A stretch of DNA of 7,006 nucleotides from JBBRCX01 sp038204465. Its GTDB lineage: Bacteria > Planctomycetota > Phycisphaerae > Tepidisphaerales > Tepidisphaeraceae. The notes beneath the pieces were generated by a model, which did not search any database, was not told where the DNA came from, and saw nothing but the letters and a program-made list of their open reading frames with translations. Below, piece after piece: positions 4,803 to 7,006 of the stretch (positions are counted from its first letter, which is position 1; the number at the start of each line of letters is the position of its first letter). Where the stretch lies: positions 1-7,006 of the forward strand of contig JBBRCX010000164.1 in the NCBI GenBank assembly GCA_038204465.1, given 5' to 3'. The position numbers and the translations under genes were made by a program.

Positions 4803-6374
4803 ATGCGCGCCAGACAGCTTTGGATGATCGCGTTGGTCCTGACCCTGTCGTTGATCGCGGTGGGGATCACCGCCTGCGCCAGCGGCGCGCGAGCGAAGGA
4901 GCCGGGCGATGATTCTGCCTCGGTGCAGGCCGGGACGCTGCCGGATGCGATTGAGGACGCGCAGACGCCGCGGCAGGTGCCCGCGACACGCCCCGAGCAG
5001 CAAGCGAATGACAATGACCGGCCCGACCGATTCGCCGCGGACAACGCCCCCGCTTCTTCCAATGCGCTCAAGACGCAGCCGGATGAAGGCAAGGTGAAAG
5101 GATTCGACTTCGTGCGCGATCCACTCAACGCCAAAAAGCCGATGCAGACGTTCGATGAGACGATGAAGCAGGACGTGGCGGACAAGGCGACGATCATGGA
5201 GGCGCAGCGCAAGCTGCTCGAATCGCGCTACAACCTGACGCCCCGGCTGGATCCCGAGGCGAAGATGTCGCGCGGCAAGCCGCTGCCGGTCGGGCCGACC
5301 GCCCGCCTCGCGGAAGGCACGACGTGGGACAAGGTGGCGTCCATGAAGCCCGACGAAATGGGCAAGGCGGGGGCATTCCCCTATCCGCCGCTGCCGCATC
5401 CGAAGCACGTGACCGGCGGGCAGGTCTTCCCGCAAATCCAGATCGCGATGTTCCCGCGCCTGCAGCGCTTCGACGTCGACTTCGACATCCCCGACGCCTT
5501 CCTCCCCGAGTTTCCGCCGGCGATTTTCCTTTCCAGCCGCCCGGAACTCGGCGACGTGTCGCGCGGGCAGGTGGTATCGATCAACAATTACTACGAGCTG
5601 TTCAAAGACCTGATCACCCCAGTGCAATTGGACGGCCTGCGCATGCTGCTGACGCCACTGCCGCAGGAGGAGTTCAACCCAACCGACGATCGGAAGAGCG
5701 CGAAGCCGTCGCTCGGCGTCACGTGTCTCGACTGTCACGTGAACGGCCATACGACGGCGCAGTTTCATCTGAACCCGGACGACCGCCCACAGCAGCGGCG
5801 GTTCCGGCTGGACACGACGAGCCTTCGCGGCGTCTCGCAGCAGCAGATCCACGGCTCCAAGCGCTCGCTGCGATCAGTCGAAGACTTCACCGAGTTCGAG
5901 CAGCGCACCGCCTACTTCAACGGCGACCAGATCCACGCCTTCAAGAAAGGGGCGATGATCCTCGATCGGGTGCAGGTGAGCCACATGGCGCAGTTCCAGA
6001 ACATGCTCGACTTCCCGCCGGCGCCCAAGCTCGATCCCGTCACCAGCCGGCTCGACCCCGCAAAGGCGAGCCCGGCGGAGCTGCGCGGGCAGGAGTTGTT
6101 CTTCGGGAAGGCGAACTGCGCCTCGTGCCACTCCGGTACCGCGTACCTCGATCACCAGCTGCACGACCTGCACGTGGAGCGTTTCACGCAGGAGCCGGGC
6201 GACGGACCGATCAAGACGTTTACGCTCCGGGGCATCAAGGAGAGCCCGCCATACCTGCACGATGGCCGCTGCCTCACGCTGGAGGACACCGTCGAGTTCT
6301 TCAACATCGTGCTACAGCTGAAACTGAGCCAGCAGGAAAAGTCAGACCTGGTCGCCTTCATGCGGCAGCTTTGA
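4803..6374 (+). CDS. Diheme cytochrome c peroxidase/MauG-family lipoprotein with long N-terminal region
   Basis: A 523-residue exported protein. Residues 1-25 are a lipoprotein signal with hydrophobic core MIALVLTLSLIAVG and lipobox ITAC (Cys25), so it should be tethered in the periplasm. Residues 26-100 are polar, Ala/Pro/Asp-rich and probably disordered. The C-terminal half carries two c-type heme sites, CLDCH (308-312) and CASCH (439-443), and the signature LRGIKESPPYLHDGRCLTLEDTVEFFN region (475-501) of the bacterial diheme cytochrome c peroxidase/MauG superfamily. Typical members are about 330-350 residues; here some 280 residues precede the first heme, including a Pro/aromatic-rich stretch (AFPYPPLPHP, 191-200). 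Candidate axial ligands include His394 or Met395 (SHMAQF) and residues near His486. Either peroxide reduction or oxidation of another protein is possible; the electron donor is unknown. The gene is apparently monocistronic. Confidence 0.92.
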   Translation: MRARQLWMIALVLTLSLIAVGITACASGARAKEPGDDSASVQAGTLPDAIEDAQTPRQVPATRPEQQANDNDRPDRFAADNAPASSNALKTQPDEGKVKGFDFVRDPLNAKKPMQTFDETMKQDVADKATIMEAQRKLLESRYNLTPRLDPEAKMSRGKPLPVGPTARLAEGTTWDKVASMKPDEMGKAGAFPYPPLPHPKHVTGGQVFPQIQIAMFPRLQRFDVDFDIPDAFLPEFPPAIFLSSRPELGDVSRGQVVSINNYYELFKDLITPVQLDGLRMLLTPLPQEEFNPTDDRKSAKPSLGVTCLDCHVNGHTTAQFHLNPDDRPQQRRFRLDTTSLRGVSQQQIHGSKRSLRSVEDFTEFEQRTAYFNGDQIHAFKKGAMILDRVQVSHMAQFQNMLDFPPAPKLDPVTSRLDPAKASPAELRGQELFFGKANCASCHSGTAYLDHQLHDLHVERFTQEPGDGPIKTFTLRGIKESPPYLHDGRCLTLEDTVEFFNIVLQLKLSQQEKSDLVAFMRQL

Positions 6375-6400
6375 CAGCCGGTGATCGGAGGGCGCCAGCA

Positions 6401-6580
6401 AGTCGAAGTCAGCGCCAGGCCGGTGACGGTCCAGGAGGTCTCGGACGCGGAGGCTTCGTGCACGACGTTGCCCTGCTCGTCATAGATTGTGTACCCGGTG
6501 GTGTCGTCGGAGCCGGGCTGCCACGTGAGCACCACGGACGTGCCCTCGCCGGGAGCGGCCTGGAGTGCTGCAAGAAGGGA
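6401..6580 (-). pseudogene. Fibronectin type III-like domain relic
   Basis: Directly after a minus-strand TGA (6583-6581) one frame reads about 60 residues that look like a fibronectin type III or related beta-sandwich domain: LQAAPGEGTSVVLTWQPGSD, then GYTIYDEQGNVVHEASAS and ETSWTVTGL. These match the B strand with its Trp, the Tyr of the C strand and the late T-V-T-G-L strand of such domains. The frame is open onwards to 6152, but that part is antisense to the heme lipoprotein gene and unlike protein. There is no start codon with a ribosome binding site and no secretion signal, so I read it as a fragment of a former modular extracellular protein. A short real gene starting at the GTG near 6538 is less likely. 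Confidence 0.45.
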
Positions 6581-6590
6581 TCAGGCGGCA

Positions 6591-6776
6591 CTACGCCTTT
6601 GCCAATTCGCGCGATGAGACGTTCTTCCCCGGATCGTTTCTTCCACTCGCGAAAGCCCCGCACTCGAGGCATCGCGACTTACTCTCCCGCAGGTCGTAAC
6701 CACAACTGATGCATTGGCCGGCTTTGAGGCGAACGCGAAGCCGGCGCTTACGCAGGCCGAGGCGAATAATGGGCAC
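6591..6776 (-). CDS. CGYDLR zinc-ribbon tail of a planctomycete membrane protein (probably 5'-truncated)
   Basis: From a GTG at 6776 the frame encodes 61 residues: a hydrophobic then very basic start (PIIRLGLRKRRLRVRLKAGQ), followed by a C4 zinc ribbon CISCGYDLRESKSRCLECGA (Cys-x2-Cys, 11 residues, Cys-x2-Cys) and a polar tail. From memory, CxxCGYDLR plus CxECG is a recurrent C-terminal module of small planctomycete membrane proteins, normally after a transmembrane helix and an arginine-rich stretch. Here the helix is missing: an in-frame TGA stands at 6800-6798, only seven codons upstream of the GTG, inside the REP-like sequence bordering the transposase gene. No ribosome binding site is visible. 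It may still be expressed, but loss of the 5' part is the better reading. Function unknown. Confidence 0.5.
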   Translation of the reverse strand: MPIIRLGLRKRRLRVRLKAGQCISCGYDLRESKSRCLECGAFASGRNDPGKNVSSRELAKA

Positions 6777-6787
6777 AAAGCAAGGAT

Positions 6788-6825
6788 CATAAGGGGGTCA
6801 GGAGTGCTCTGTCTCTCCTTTTTCA
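6788..6825 (-). repeat. REP-like sequence with hairpin downstream of the transposase gene
   Basis: Immediately after the transposase stop, the minus strand reads a run of five A, then AGGAGAGACAGAGCACTCCT, then GACCCCCTTAT. AGGAG (6819-6815) and CTCCT (6804-6800) can form a five-base stem with a ten-base loop. The CACTCCTGACCCCC core resembles, from memory, short repeats that flank REP-associated transposase genes, and its position at the 3' end of such a gene fits. Only one copy is in this window, so repeat status is inferred. Confidence 0.5.
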
Positions 6826-7006
6826 CTACAAGACGGGCAGACGGGCAGCCCTCGGAACGGGGCGGGAGTGCTTCCGCTTCTCCGTTTTCCTTGGGCGATG
6901 CGTTGGATTCAGGCTTGATTGCAGGGACAACTTCGCCGCCATCTTCTCTATCCATGCGTCGGATCCCAGTGGCCTGCCTCTCTTGATGCTCTGACGCACC
7001 GCCTCG
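6826..7006 (-). CDS. REP-associated tyrosine transposase (Y1/IS200-like), C-terminal 59 residues, partial
   Basis: The minus strand is open from 7005 to a TAG at 6828-6826, with no start codon needed because the gene continues to the right of the window. The peptide begins EAVRQSIKRGRPLGSDAW, continues IEKMAAKLSLQSSLNPTHRP and ends in a basic tail (RKTEKRKHSRPVPRAARLPVL). The pattern VRxSxxRGRPxGxxxW, then a helix, xLGLxSTLxPxxRPRK, is the typical C-terminus of RAYT proteins, single-strand DNA transposases of the Y1 HuH family that act on REP palindromes. The catalytic HuH and Tyr residues lie outside the window and cannot be checked. Directly downstream lies a hairpin-forming REP-like sequence, supporting the call. 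Whether the gene is intact is unknown. Confidence 0.8.
   Translation of the reverse strand, partial: EAVRQSIKRGRPLGSDAWIEKMAAKLSLQSSLNPTHRPRKTEKRKHSRPVPRAARLPVL

Noticed and set aside
4656..5852. 398-codon open frame on the minus strand
   Set aside because: Arg/His/Leu-rich sequence with no domain, antisense to the heme lipoprotein gene, which has a strong ribosome binding site, a lipobox and heme motifs.
5324..6709. 461-codon plus-strand frame overlapping the heme gene
   Set aside because: Ala/Arg/Pro-rich shadow in a second frame of the heme gene; it lacks CxxCH motifs and any family resemblance.
6581..6955. 124-codon minus-strand frame with a hydrophobic stretch (LMILALCPLFASAC)
   Set aside because: Its first half is an off-frame reading of the RAYT C-terminus and its second half an off-frame reading of the zinc-ribbon tail.
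6714..6986. 90-codon plus-strand frame at the right end
   Set aside because: Antisense to the RAYT C-terminus and to the zinc-ribbon start; no ribosome binding site and no protein-like pattern.

Overview
The window looks like a GC-rich chromosome segment from a member of the Planctomycetota. The main evidence is a LEPR-XLL-type N-terminal motif (IEPLEARRLLSA) on a secreted protein. Supporting signs are SdrD-like calcium-binding repeats, a C-terminal CGYDLR zinc ribbon of a kind common in that phylum, a REP-associated transposase and palindromic intergenic repeats. A Phycisphaerae-like lineage is a guess; the phylum-level assignment is firmer.

Left part (1-1713). The C-terminal end of a tandem SdrD-type B-repeat surface protein runs in from the left on the plus strand. 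It converges on a minus-strand pair: a small single-pass membrane protein (1507-1713) followed 28 bases later by an integral-membrane fatty-acid/sterol hydroxylase (414-1478). The hydroxylase reading frame continues about 100 codons past its conserved domain and overlaps the tail of the SdrD gene by 117 bases.

Middle (1714-4650). About 650 bases hold no intact gene, but the minus strand carries what looks like a frameshifted relic of a beta-helix secreted protein (about 1790-2055). A plus-strand group follows: a 553-residue LEPR-XLL protein (Ig-like domain, extracellular domain, Pro-Thr-Asp linker, heptad-repeat coiled coil); 25 bases later a 95-residue Dabb-domain protein; then a 66-residue protein that is little more than a DksA/TraR-type zinc finger, with its own candidate extended -10 promoter.

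Right part (4651-7006). Two perfect dyads resembling dispersed repeats precede a strong ribosome binding site and a 523-residue diheme cytochrome c peroxidase/MauG-family lipoprotein. Beyond it, three fragments lie on the minus strand: a fibronectin-III-like relic (6401-6580), a zinc-ribbon tail (6591-6776) whose upstream part appears lost, and the C-terminal 59 codons of a RAYT/Y1 transposase (6826-7006) followed by a short hairpin-forming REP-like sequence. This end looks like a small gene graveyard shaped by a mobile element.

There is no obvious multi-gene defence or biosynthetic system. The genes share a cell-envelope theme (surface repeat protein, membrane hydroxylase, secreted LEPR-XLL protein, periplasmic heme lipoprotein) but do not form one recognisable pathway. 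No tRNA, rRNA or CRISPR array was seen.
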